Positions 47,996 to 58,800 of a DNA stretch of 64,000 bases are shown here, piece after piece. Source of the stretch: Symsagittifera roscoffensis (taxonomy: Eukaryota > Xenacoelomorpha > Acoela > Convolutidae); NCBI RefSeq assembly GCF_963678635.1, contig NC_087069.1:45241448-45305447 (forward strand), in the 5' to 3' direction. The position numbers and the translations under genes are program-made. The number at the start of each line of letters is the position of its first letter. The stretch's first letter is position 1. The notes below the pieces were generated by a model, which worked only from the letters and a program-made list of their open reading frames with translations, was not told where the DNA came from and searched no databases.

Positions 47996-50401
47996 TATTT
48001 CTATTTACAATTGATCGTATTTACAATATTATTATATACAAAATTCTATTCTACGAATAAAATCTTTTGTGAAAAAGAATTTTTAAAAGGAAATATACAA
48101 CGTGATAAAAACCTTTCTTGAAACTTTCTTTATTTGTGGTCCCAACCGTACCGGGTTCCGACTAGTGTTGTTCTGTTTTGAATCTGTCTCAAACACTTAT
48201 TTTAATTTTAATTCAATTTTTATACCGTCCTACGACTTCCAGTTACCGTCCCTACTCTTCTTTGTACCGTCCCCGGCTTCTTTCTACTGTCCCAAGACTG
48301 TTCGGTACTGTCCCAGTACTTCGTCAGTGTCCCAAGACCCTTGTCCTGAGAGTACTATCCCAAGGCTACTGTCCCAAGGCTAGTGTCCCAAGACTAGTGT
48401 CCCAAGACTAGTGTCCCAAGACTACTGTCCCAAGGCTAGTGTCCCAAGAGTACTGTCCCAAGGCCAGTGTATAAGGCTAGTGTCCCAAGACTACTGTCCC
48501 AAGGCTAGTGTCCCAAGACTACTGTCCCAAGGCTAGTGTCCCAAGGTTAGTGTCCCAAGACTACTGTCCCAAGACCACTGTCCCAAGACCCTTGTCCCAA
48601 GACCCTGTCCCAAGACCCTTGTCCCAAGACCACTGTCCCAAGACCACTGTCCCAAGACCCTTTTCCCAAGACCCTGTCCCAAGACCCTTGTCCCAAGACC
48701 CTGTCCCAAGACCACTGTCCGAAGACCCTGTCCCAAGACCCTTGTCCCAAGACCACTGTCCCAAGACCACTGTCCCAAGACTACTGTCCCAAGACCACTG
48801 TCCCAAGACCACTGTCCCAAGACCACTGTCCCAAGACTGTATCAAGACTGTTCTGGTCCAACACTGTCCCAGGACTGCACCGTCCCAAGACTGTCCCCAG
48901 ACTGCTCTGTCCCAAGACTTCTTTGGCACTGTCCCAAGACTGTTGACAAGAGTCTGAGCGGTGGGACCTCTTTCTTCTTCGTTATGGGGACTTCTTGATT
49001 CACTGTACCTTGTGTCACCACTCAAGCTCTAGTAAAATTTTCCCAAAAACCCTCTCTTAAAAGCCAAATGCTGACGCCCTTTTTCTTATTTCTTTTTAAT
49101 TACTTCTCTTTCAATGTTCCAAGCAACTTGAGACCAAAACCTGTGCGCAGTTATCTTGTGATCACCTGTTCGTATAAAAACTAAACGCAAATCCTCACCA
49201 AAATGCAACAAAAATCCAAGCTAGAAAAAGTAATAAAAACGGAAAGATGAGCCCACCTAAAATTCAAAGGTGACCAATGTCTACCTTTTGTCGAAAAAAA
49301 AAAATTGTCTGGTACCTAATTGCCACGCGTTTTCCTCCCACCAACTAACAATCTTATTGGGTATCACCAGAATTGTCTATCCGTTCCCCCCTACCAATCC
49401 GACCAGGGTACCTCCCTTAACTCAAGTTCAAATTTCGATATCCACTTATTGTTACCAACGCGTGTTAATGTCTAATGTAACTAAGTCAACGATGTCGACT
49501 AATTAGTTACTCTAATTTTCCCCCTTTTTACAATTTACAACCGCCAACCTCTAACTTAACCAGCCCCCCTTCTAACCTCCCCTTTTTTTAGCCCCCCTTC
49601 TTAAGCCAAAAGTTACCTTAAGCGCCGGGTGCTAAACCTCTCAAGAGAAAACCGTAGACCTGTCTCCAGGCCTGCTCAAGTAAAAACGTTTCTCAAAACC
49701 GGGGGATATCGCTTATCCAATTTTACACTTATTTCCTATAATGTAATGTGAATTTTAACGATACCCGTTCTGCCCAACTTGAGAACTCGAGAACTGCCAA
49801 ATCCTTCTTGGCTACTTTCCCACTCGACTGGTCACCTCTTCCAGTCCAGTCTCCTATTGGTTCAGCTCAAGTGCTCCTGAACCACTTTCCCACTCGGCTG
49901 GTCACCTCTTACAGTCAAGTTTCCTTGTTGTTCAGCTAAGTTCCAAGCTATCTAAAAACCCTTGACAACGCCCCACACTCGGGCTCTTTATTAAGGTTAC
50001 TGGGTTAAATTACTAGGTTGATCGAAACGATCGAACTTGTAAAACAGTTTGGGTATACTATTTAATTAATATAAAGGTTTGATCCAACTAATCTGGTGTC
50101 AAAGTCACTGTCTTTTTTCGTTTTATGGTTTTTGTTCCTTTTTCTATTCTTTTTGGTTTTTGTTTTGCTTTTTGTCTTTTTGCTCGTGTTTTTGTACCCC
50201 TAGTTGCCCCCTTTACTCGGTTAGCTAAGCCTCGTTCGGAGAGCGTACCAGGAAGTTTTCTCGAGTTTTCTTAAAAAGCTATCGCGGTACAACCGGAAGG
50301 TTTGCACGTTCCTGTCGAACCGCACCGCCGGTACTCTAGAATGGGCATTCAGCCCGAAGCTGTCTCAAGTGGGTTCGACTCCGTAGTCTTGATGTCGTAA
50401 A
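47996..50401 (-). other. 5' leader of copy B
   Basis: 2.4 kb between PBS and gag. Contains the minisatellite at 48287-48941 and otherwise pyrimidine-rich or AT-rich sequence with no gene. Sequence near the PBS (50265-50300, TTAAAAAGCTATCGCGGTAC) matches one arm of the copy A hairpin. Confidence 0.6.
48287..48941. repeat. Minisatellite of CTGTCCCAAGACCA units
   Basis: About 650 bp of tandem 13-15-bp units, consensus CTGTCCCAAGACCA with variants ending CCTT, CTA and GCTAGTG. Variants cluster: GGCTAGTG units to the left, ACCACT and ACCCTT units in the middle. Both strands are open in several frames (PRPLSQDHCPKTTV on plus, GLGTVVLGQWSWDS on minus) purely because the unit is free of stops. Not present in copy A. 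Confidence 0.92.
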
Positions 50402-50416
50402 CACCCAGGAGCGCCA
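50402..50416 (-). other. Putative primer binding site of copy B
   Basis: Element strand TGGCGCTCCTGGGTG, identical to copy A, 11 bases inside the LTR edge. Conservation across two otherwise diverged leaders supports a primer role; primer tRNA not identified. Confidence 0.6.
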
Positions 50417-50427
50417 TAAAAACACTA

Positions 50428-51332
50428 TGTAACATTCGTCTACTGCAATCACACATGAGGCTTAAGAAAAATAGGCCCTATAACCATTGGCTCAAGAGTC
50501 AGGGACACTATCTCTTGTGTTTTTCTACCTCAAATCAGTCGGAGCCAATTCGGTTCGTTTGTGACATGAGACTGCGACCAGTTACAGCTTAAAGGCTACT
50601 ACTAAAATATCCCCCCACTCTAGAATTAAGAACGTCCCCATACTTAGGTCTCTAGATACCCAAAATACATGAACGCCGTTTGAAAACCGGGTCGGAACAA
50701 TCCGTTAAGTTACTTTTTATTAGACAGTGGAGCTTTGATCCATTTCAGATGGATCAACCTAAAACTCGCCCTACCTCAACATAACAATTATAAAACACAC
50801 TCTAGAAATTTAAATTGGTACTCACATTGTAGCACGCTCAAGAATTGGGAGTAATTAAGTCGGTAAGCAACTCAAGAATTAAATAGTGTAACTAAATGAG
50901 TTTAATGTTTGTCAGTTTCAACAACAGGAATAAGTTTGTACTCTAGAATGCAGTTTTATGTGGACCATTGGGACACTCAAGCTGTCCACCTTTCCACCGA
51001 AGGTTCATTCTGGTCCAGTTCGAATAGTTGACCAGTTGTATAATTGTCCAGTTCTCAGGAACACTCTGTCTTCTATTTCAAATAGGACAGCTCTACTCTA
51101 GATTATTATTGTCTCGGAAATTGCGAATGGCAATTTCCTTCTGATTTATCTTGCAACTTTTCCGCGATTGTCACTCGATTAATCTGAATTCTCTTTTTTG
51201 ACTTTCAGTTATCGCGAGAAAATCGTTCATGACAGGCTCCATTCGAATTTTTGAAAAATTAAATTTCACTCCAAAATCAAGTGTTTTTTGCTTCTCTCAA
51301 GGTCAAACTTCCAAATATGACCGACTGGCACA
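50428..51332 (-). repeat. 5' LTR of copy B
   Basis: 905 bp, TGTAACATTCGTC to GACTGGCACA on plus; partner of 29239-30143. On the element strand it begins TGTGCCAGTCGGTCATATTTGG and should contain the promoter; no clear TATA box was assigned. Followed on the right by the rest of LTR A. Confidence 0.93.
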
Positions 51333-51883
51333 ATCATTCCTTTCCCCAACTCCTAGCTTCTCATCCTAGCAAAATGAATTCAGATGTTAATTAAATTCAA
51401 CTCAGGACATAATAGGGAAGCTAAAAGTTTATTTAAAATAGTTTCAGTCCAAATCCCGAGACCCCTCCGGATTCTCGAATCCGGGGAAATAAGACCTCTA
51501 TTTTCCTTCGGAAGGCTGTCTTCTACCCTTCACCGTTGTTCGCAACGGCCTTGCAACTATTTTAGCGACACAATAGTTGCAACTCGGAACGGTCTCTGCT
51601 ATTTCTGCTCGTCTCTAATTCCGACTCGAAGTTTTTCCGTTGTTATCGTCGCAACTACTGTTGTTGTTGTTGTTTCATTTTGGTTTTTCTGCCGAAATGG
51701 CTGTTTCTGACGTTTCTCAGAAATATGACGTCATTTAAAAATTTGAAATACCAGAATATTCTAGCCTTCACAGTTTGGCTAATCGTTCCAATAACACTGC
51801 TAATCCTTCAAAATTGCTAATTCGGAAGGTTGGCTGCTAAAATTTCGAATCTGCATTTTCGTCCATTCTGGTCGAATGTCACG
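51333..51883 (-). repeat. 5' LTR of copy A, third fragment
   Basis: Continues LTR A from ATCATTCCTTTCCCC to GGTCGAATGTCACG, matching 5238-5789. Followed by TAAT (51884-51887), the duplicate of 4896-4899. This marks the true right edge of copy A. Confidence 0.9.
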
Positions 51884-51887
51884 TAAT

Positions 51888-52011
51888 GGGCACCGGCCTC
51901 CAATGCAACAATTCCCGGAGGATGACGATGTTAGACATACAATATCCGGATTTGTGAGGGTTTGGATTGATCCGGAATCTGCCACAATACCTCCCGACTC
52001 CACTCAATTCA
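51888..52011 (+). CDS. Possible exon piece split by copy A insertion (right half)
   Basis: Open in the frame that continues 4858-4899: GHRPPMQQFPEDDDVRHTISGF followed by VRVWIDPESATIPPDS. A donor-like GTGAGG lies at 51954-51959 after SGF; otherwise the frame runs into LTR-like sequence at 52012. VRVWID loosely resembles VRVCVD in the first clear exon downstream (52860-53040). Not recognised. Confidence 0.3.
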
Positions 52012-52327
52012 TGTGACAACACTACGCTCGCTCGAGTTTTTCAGGTGGAACTGTCGGGCGATTTATCGACTTTTTGAATAGTTTCAATCGAACAATCTCC
52101 TTTTGTTTGCAATTTCGCCACCAAAGGTCTTAGTTCCGATATTGTTGCTTGCTCGGCGGGTTCGAATGAGCCTTCTGGTAGAATGGCACATAAGTGAACC
52201 GCGAGTTGGCATCAAGTAAACAAGCACGAGAGATAATGTCTTCGGCCCTTGAGCCAATGGTTATAAAGCCTATCCTTCTTGACGCAAGTGAACGAAGTGA
52301 ATGTGACGCAAGTGAACGACTGTTACA
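52012..52327 (+). repeat. Diverged LTR remnant of the same family
   Basis: Starts TGTGACAACACT and ends TGTTACA. Near the end, CTTGAGCCAATGGTTATAAAGCCTA (plus 52251-52275) matches the last 90 bases of the B-type LTR on its own strand, with two copies of GACGCAAGTGAACGA. About 316 bp, shorter than the 905-bp LTR, so a solo LTR or a related short family. Flanked by possible TTCA copies (52008-52011 and 52329-52332). Confidence 0.4.
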
Positions 52328-52859
52328 TTTCACGCATTTGTCTTAAGCGAAGTTCATTTTGTTTTTCTTAACCCACTGTTCCGGAGCTCTGAGGCCTTTT
52401 GTTATATCTTCTGGTCTTTTGTTCGATTCTAACAGCTTCAAGTTGTCTGCAAAATATTTTCATTCTTCCTTAAGTCGGTAGATTCACGACTTTAACAGGT
52501 CTAATATGATATAAAAATCGACCCTTTCTGATAATTTTTCTTGGTACCTGATTTTGCGTGGAAATAAAGAAAAAAACCAAGTTCATCCCTTGTCAGTGGT
52601 CAACATCGAAGCTGTGGGGTTCTTTTTTCATCAAGTTCTCTTTTTCAAAATGAATCTGAAATTAAACGACTACAGACAAAATGTTCTTCAGATCAGTTTT
52701 TCTGATTTAAAGTCATTTTGGAAATGTAAACGGAGTACGTCACAGCCCTTCACGAATCGACCCATTCTTATAATCAAGTTCTCCCTTGTCTTTAGCGAAG
52801 TTCAGTTCTGGAGCTCTCAGGTCCTCTGTCGGTGACCTCAGTAGTATTTTGATCTTCAG
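52328..52859. other. Noncoding sequence before the first clear exon
   Basis: No convincing gene. Two related short blocks, near 52350-52400 and 52770-52830, share CGAAGTTCA...TTCTGGAGCTCT...GGTC.TCTG-like sequence, suggesting an old duplication. Ends in the acceptor TTTTGATCTTCAG at 52847-52859. Confidence 0.4.
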
Positions 52860-55800
52860 ATAAATATGCCAGTGCATTCTAATCCGCTAGGATTAGAGAG
52901 CAAGACAAATGGACAAGCTTCGACTGTAAGCTTGCGAATCAAAATTCCAGAGACCGCAGTTTCCCAACTTGAGAGCCTCGCTAAAAAACATGTCGACAAT
53001 CCTCTAAGGAAAATTGGCATTGTGCGAGTTTGCGTTGATGGTAAGATAATTGACTTACCGGAGATCATTTTTGAATATTTAGCTCTTTCGTTTATTCTGA
53101 GCTTTTTTTAGGAGTTAATACTATTGAAATCCCTACAGCAGAAGCTCCAAAAACAGGTAGATTTCTGGAAACCAGTTGATGATCTTCTTTCTCTTTAGTT
53201 GTAACATTTCTGAATCTTTCTATGTATTCCACAGATGAAGTGATTAACAGTAACTGCCAGAGCAGTAAAGCGAAGCGCTTTTCGCAAGCCTTAACTGTAG
53301 AAACTAATACTCAGACCCCGGGCTACCATCCTGAAGTACAAAACGGTAAATGTCAAATTTGAGCCCAGCTAATTTGTCTCGTGTTTTGGCTTGCGCAGCA
53401 TGATAGTTAGACGTGATTCGACCTATATCCTTTGACTTTTGTGAATGGGTTATTAGTTGGCTTATCATTTACGTTTTCCTTTGGGCTTTGTTTTGGGTGC
53501 CGGACATCAAACCGACAGGACAATTCTTCTGGCCGAATTACAAAAATAGGTTTTTAAGGCCTAAATATTTAATGAATATTTGCAAACAGAAAAATATTAT
53601 GAGCTCAGAACTCATAGTTTGTGTTTTTTAAACATTTAACATATTTCATGCTTATATTGTCTTTCTTCATAATTTTTAGGAAAATAATGGATGTCATTCA
53701 ATATTTAAACGAAAACATACAACTAGTTTTTTCATCGTATAATTAATGCCTTTAAAAAACTGCAGCGTTTAACGATTAGAAAGAACTCGTAAGGTTTTAG
53801 GAATGAGTAACTATTTCAATGGACCAAATTTTTGTAATTTTGTCAAAAGCAGTAAAATTTAGTCAAATTGGTAGCATTTTTATGCCCTTTAAAAGTTTAA
53901 AATTCGGCGTGAAGTACCTTTGACTTTAAGACCGGTCGGCTTGTTGTCCCTGACACATTTGTTTCATTACCCTCAGATTTTTTGAAATACTTGCGTAGAA
54001 ATCAATTGAACGTGCATTATACAGTGCTGATTTAAATTAACCGGACAAAACGCGCTAATCTTGAAATCTAAAACGCGTTTTTCTCAAATTGGGTTGAGTG
54101 TAGCTGAAAACTCATGAAGACAAATTTTGCTTAAAGTTTTGACAGAATTAATATTTCGGGCCCAAAAGTTTTACCTCAAAAATGGGCCATATTGGCTTTT
54201 CTTACTTAATCAAAAATTACGCCAAAAATATCCAGTCGATCGCAGACAAATTGTTATCAAAGTTAGCCCCTCACTTAGCCCAGCAAACTTAAAGAAAATT
54301 ATATTCTCCAAAACATTGTAGAAGTTAATTTATTTTTGTTTGATCGTCAAAAAAGGTCTTTTTACTATATAAAATACCAATTTTTCATTTAAAAACAATT
54401 TTTAAGACGGTTTGCAAATTTTTTTTTACAGAATATACTTTTCTTTAAGTTTGTTGGGCTAAGTGAGGGGCTAACTTCGATATAAATTTGTCTGTGATCG
54501 ACTGGGTATTTTGGCGTAATTTTTTGATAAACTAAGAAAAGCCAAAATGATTCATTTTTGGGGTTAATTTTGGGCCAGAATTTCGCAGAACACATTTACA
54601 CCAAATTAATTCTGCCAAAATTTTAAGCAAGTTTTGTTTTCATGGGTTTTCACTTAATATCAACCCAATTTGAGAAAAATGCGTTTTAGATTTCAAGATT
54701 AGCGCGTTTTGTCCGGTTAATTGAAATCAGCACTGTAGCTTTAACAAATTTATCAGACGTCTTAAATTTCTGAAATAATTCTGACCTTTAGACAGTAAAA
54801 TGGCGTTAAAATTGCAATCGAATTTTCAAAACTGCGTTTAAACAGTCAAAAGAGCAATGTAAAATGATTGCGCTTTTTCGTAGAATTTCATTTGTGCCTA
54901 TTTTCAAGAGCACTTTTAAAAAATATTTTTCAATCAACCACGATTCGCCAATATTTCAGAGCAAAAACCGCCGAAAAAAGGCCAACGCGAAACTTTAAAG
55001 AAGTATATTGAGTTAGTTCAAATTTGAGAAAAATTATTTCAGAAATTTAGTGCGTTGTCAGGAAAACTTGTTGAAAGCTACAGTGCTGATTTAAATTATC
55101 CGGACGAAAACGCCTATAATTTTAAAACGCATTTTTCTCAAATTGGGTTGACTTTAAATAAAAAATGATGAAGACAAAACTTGCTTAGAATTTCAGCAGA
55201 ATTAATAGGGTGCAATTTTTTTTGCGAAATTCGGACCCAAAATTTTACCCTAAAAATGGATAGTTTTTGACCTTTTTAGTCAATCAAAAGTTACGCTAAA
55301 ACTACATAGTCGATCACTGACATTATATCAAAGTCAGCCCCTTAGGTGGCCAAACAAACTTCAGGGAGGGCATACTCGTCAAAATATTGTATATGATTGT
55401 TCATTTTTGATAGACGAAAAAGGTAGTTTTTACTACATAAAACACCAATTTTTGATTTGAAAACAATCTTTATACATTTTGCGCAAATTTTTAGAATATA
55501 TCTTTCTTAAAATTTGTTGGGTTACTTAAGAAGCTCACTTTAATACAATTAAGTCAGTGATCGACCTAATAGATTTGGCGAAATTTTTGATTTTTGGGTA
55601 AAATTTTGGGCCCGACTTTCGCAAAACAAATTGCACCGTATTAATTTTGCTGAAATTCTAAGCAAGATTTGTCTTAGTCTTGTTTTATCCAAAGTCAACC
55701 AAATTTGAGAAAAACGCATTTTAAATTTCTAGCTTGATGCGTTTTGTCCGGATAATTTAAATCGGCACTATTTATTGCGGCGTGTTTTTTGTATCGTAAA

Positions 55801-58800
55801 AGTACTAAACTATAGTTCATAGTGCTCAAATTTTGGCAAAATGCAGATGGTCCCCTATTTGTGTTCATGTGTGATTGTGAGTGACTCTTGTGTGCATGGA
55901 GTTGGTGTGCTGCGAAGTTGCTTTTTTAAATCAAAATTGTCTAACTTCGTTGTATATTTTAGGCACACACGATTCAAGTTCAGCCTCAAGCAATGTAAGT
56001 TGTCTCTTGCTATATGATCGGGGTTTTTATATTTTGAAGACATCGTTTTTTTTTCAGACAAGCTCATCCTCAAACAAGAGCAATGGAAAGAAAGATATCC
56101 CGATACCTCGGTCGAAAGATGTGTTGCCTTTGGGTCCCAGCTACATCAGATGTGGCGCAATTTCACCCAAGCCGATTAAAAAGAAGCGAGGTTAGAAACA
56201 ATAATTGAAGTTTTGTTCATCTGTGATGACAAATGACAACATAAGTGAGCTGAGTATATCTTTTAAACTTTTGTTCATAACTAACATCGAGTATGTTAAG
56301 CTTGCGAAATCGATCGTTGTTTTGCATCCGTTTGAATTTCAACTAGCTTTAAAATTGATTTGACTGATTTGATTTTGATGTTTAGATCCTTCAAGCCACC
56401 CACCATTCGACTGTGACTTACCACTTGATATACCCCCTCCCATACAAGCCCCCGTAGCAACTCAAGGTCACGCTATTATGTCACAGCTGACCAGTCAAAA
56501 TGGAAGACTTTCCTTAGCAGACCAAGCGACACAGCAAAGTGTCATTTCAGCCGCAATAATAATGTCGAATTTATCCCAGTATGAACATGCTATAGAAGCT
56601 GTGATACATAAAGCCGTTAGTGGTCAGGATTTGACATGTTATCTAGTTGAAATTGATCCGACAGCTGATCTAGATAGCATTCCTCCCGCAACACCGAAGA
56701 GTGTAGATCTGAATGGATCCGAAGCAAGTAACGCAGTAGCGTCAATTTCTGATCAAAATGATACAGCTTCGAATGCAGGGAGTGAGTTGCACCAGCAAAA
56801 TAGTGTCGAGCATACTAATGTGTCTCAAATGGGAGCTATACCTCCGACGCCGACTCAAATGGCCCCTCCCCCACCCCAAACGATGTCGAACCCCTCTCTG
56901 GTTGTCAGAACAGGACACCAGCAGCAGGTTCCAACGATGCAAGGAGCCGTGATGGCCAGTCCTCATGCGGGTTCAATGGGTATGCATGCAAGAGGAGGGC
57001 CGGTTTGGGGATATGATCCTGCTGCTCCGTCGCCGCATGGGCCTTATATTTTAGCGTCACCAGGCGAAGCGGCGGCTATGGGATTTGGACATGATCCGGT
57101 AAGTTGGATCAATCTGAAATTTGACTTTGAGTATATTCAAGTTGCTTTCCCTGATTTTATCACTTGGTTTTATGACATGTCTGAATCAAATCTGCAGTTA
57201 TTCGGAAAAAGGGGTCGCTGTCAATAACTTTTTTCATGCCATTGAAATGTGAATAGCGTATAAATGGGAAAGCGATTAAGCAATTTGTCTGGTATTGAAA
57301 GTGGTTATGCATGTATGAGGTGTATTTACAACTATTAAGACCAGTTTCATATCAATGAAGTTGTTTAAATTGAGCGTTGATTTTGACTCAATCTGGAAAC
57401 TATTAATTTCACTATAGATATCATCAAAAATGTTGAAAACTATTGATTAAGAGTAATGAACGTAGTTGGTACTCTTATATAGGTCTTGCTGATTTTTTTG
57501 TTGGTTTTTTTCAGGAAAAAATCTTGAATTTTGTTCACGCTGTTTTGATTTTGCGCGTTGTGACTTGTGATTTTTTTAAGTTCAGTGCGTTTGCATTGTT
57601 AAAACGAAGGCAAACTCCCTTATCAAACAACAAAAGTGTAAAGGTCACGAAAAACGTGATCAACTTCTGATTTCGAAAATGGAAATTAATTATTAGATTT
57701 CCCAGCGAAATAAATCTGTATGTATTATTGTGTTATATATCTTTATGTACTATTGTATTATATTAACTTAAGTTTTTTGCGTATCGTATAAAGACTCAAA
57801 TTAGTCCTCTCAGGGGACATTGAGGAAAATGCTGGCCACTTTCATGACCTGCAAGAACTATTATCTTATGAATAATTTTTGGAAACTGAAAGTCAATCTA
57901 ACACAGTCAACTTTTGCTTGATAAATTTCAGAAGCGTGCAAAACAAATATCAAGAAGTTGTCAATTTTTTAGGTAAAATTTCGATGAACATTATAGTTGT
58001 AGCAACAGTAACGTGGCTCAATAACAAAACAGTAGGGAATATTTTTTTAGGCTCAAAACATAATTTGTTCATCTTCCGCGCTCAGAATGGACAGGTCCAA
58101 AAATAGGGGGAGTTGTTGGATTTTGAACTTCTGTATCATTCAAAATGCATATTTGCAAAGATCTCGACTGCTGACAGAAAGTTTTCTTGGGTCATTATGG
58201 GTTGAAATTGAGTCATCATGTATGAAAAAAAATTCAATTAATGTTTTGTACTGCGCAAGAACAAAACTCTCTCAGCACTTTGACAAATAAGGTGGTGAAA
58301 TTTCTCAAGCGTTTGCTTCAAAAATGGAAGTTGTTGTATTTGGGGAATACAGTATAGATCTTTTAAAACAAGACGAGTCATCAAAACTTTACGACTTTGC
58401 TGCAAACTGTAGATTAAATTTTCCAAACGCCACTAAACCATCACGTGTAACCGATAATAATATCTCACTTATCGACCCTTGCTTAGTTTCCAACAACCAA
58501 ATAAATTATGTTAATTCTTACGAATTGCCTTTCAACCCAGATTTTTTGCAAGCCAAAAAATGACAATTGGAATTTATACAAGAGATTTCCATAATTTTAA
58601 TCAGGGAAAAATTCAACTTAGATCTTGCACTTAATGATTGGTCAAAAGGGTATGAAAAATCCTCGTTATCGGAAATGTTTGAGGCTTTTGGGCTTACTGT
58701 TGAAAAAGTTATAAGTGCGCATGCTCCATATCGCACAAAATATCAATAAAAAACTGGTTACTCTAAACAAAAAACCATGGATTGATAAATCCGTGATGAC

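Larger units (their letters stand above)
29239..51332 (-). mobile_element. Copy B: 22.1-kb Ty3/gypsy-like element with accessory gene block
   Basis: Complete element with two 905-bp LTRs (TG...CA), PBS, leader with minisatellite, gag, pol with a C-terminal macro-like domain, a block of accessory ORFs between pol and the 3' LTR, and a PPT. It is inserted in the 5' LTR of copy A: flanks GGATC on the left and ATCATTCC on the right correspond to contiguous GGATCAACC in LTR A, leaving ATC on both sides. At about 22 kb it is several times the usual gypsy size (5-8 kb). Pol has in-frame stops and a deletion in integrase; the accessory ORFs are long and nearly intact. Confidence 0.9.
4900..51883 (-). 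mobile_element. Copy A: giant Ty3/gypsy-like element with nested insertions
   Basis: Minus-strand element bounded by TAAT at 4896-4899 and 51884-51887. It has an intact left LTR (3' LTR), accessory block, pol, gag, leader and PBS. Its 5' LTR is broken into 23411-23698, 29184-29238 and 51333-51883 by two later insertions, a PLE and copy B. Without the nested elements it is about 19.4 kb. The three LTR pieces placed end to end reproduce the left LTR in order, which fixes the nesting. It shares family features with B (PBS, PPT, pol with macro-like domain, ORF4) but has a different LTR sequence, a longer gag and a shorter accessory block. Confidence 0.85.
53346..55962 (+). other. Intron with two foldback elements
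   Basis: Begins GTAAATG after CAAAACG and ends TTGTATATTTTAG. Contains two related palindromic elements (54022-54735 and 55081-55768) and otherwise AT-rich sequence. Neighbouring introns are only 63-195 bp, so the extra length is mostly due to these insertions. Confidence 0.6.

Noticed and set aside
48287..48941. Regular short repeats resembling a CRISPR array
   Set aside because: Units are directly abutting 13-15-bp repeats with no unique spacers and lie in a eukaryotic retroelement leader.
48508..48957. Long open frame of repeated PRPLSQD / PKTTV peptides, and matching minus-strand frames
   Set aside because: The frame is produced by the stop-free minisatellite unit; several frames on both strands are open there and none has flanking coding signals.
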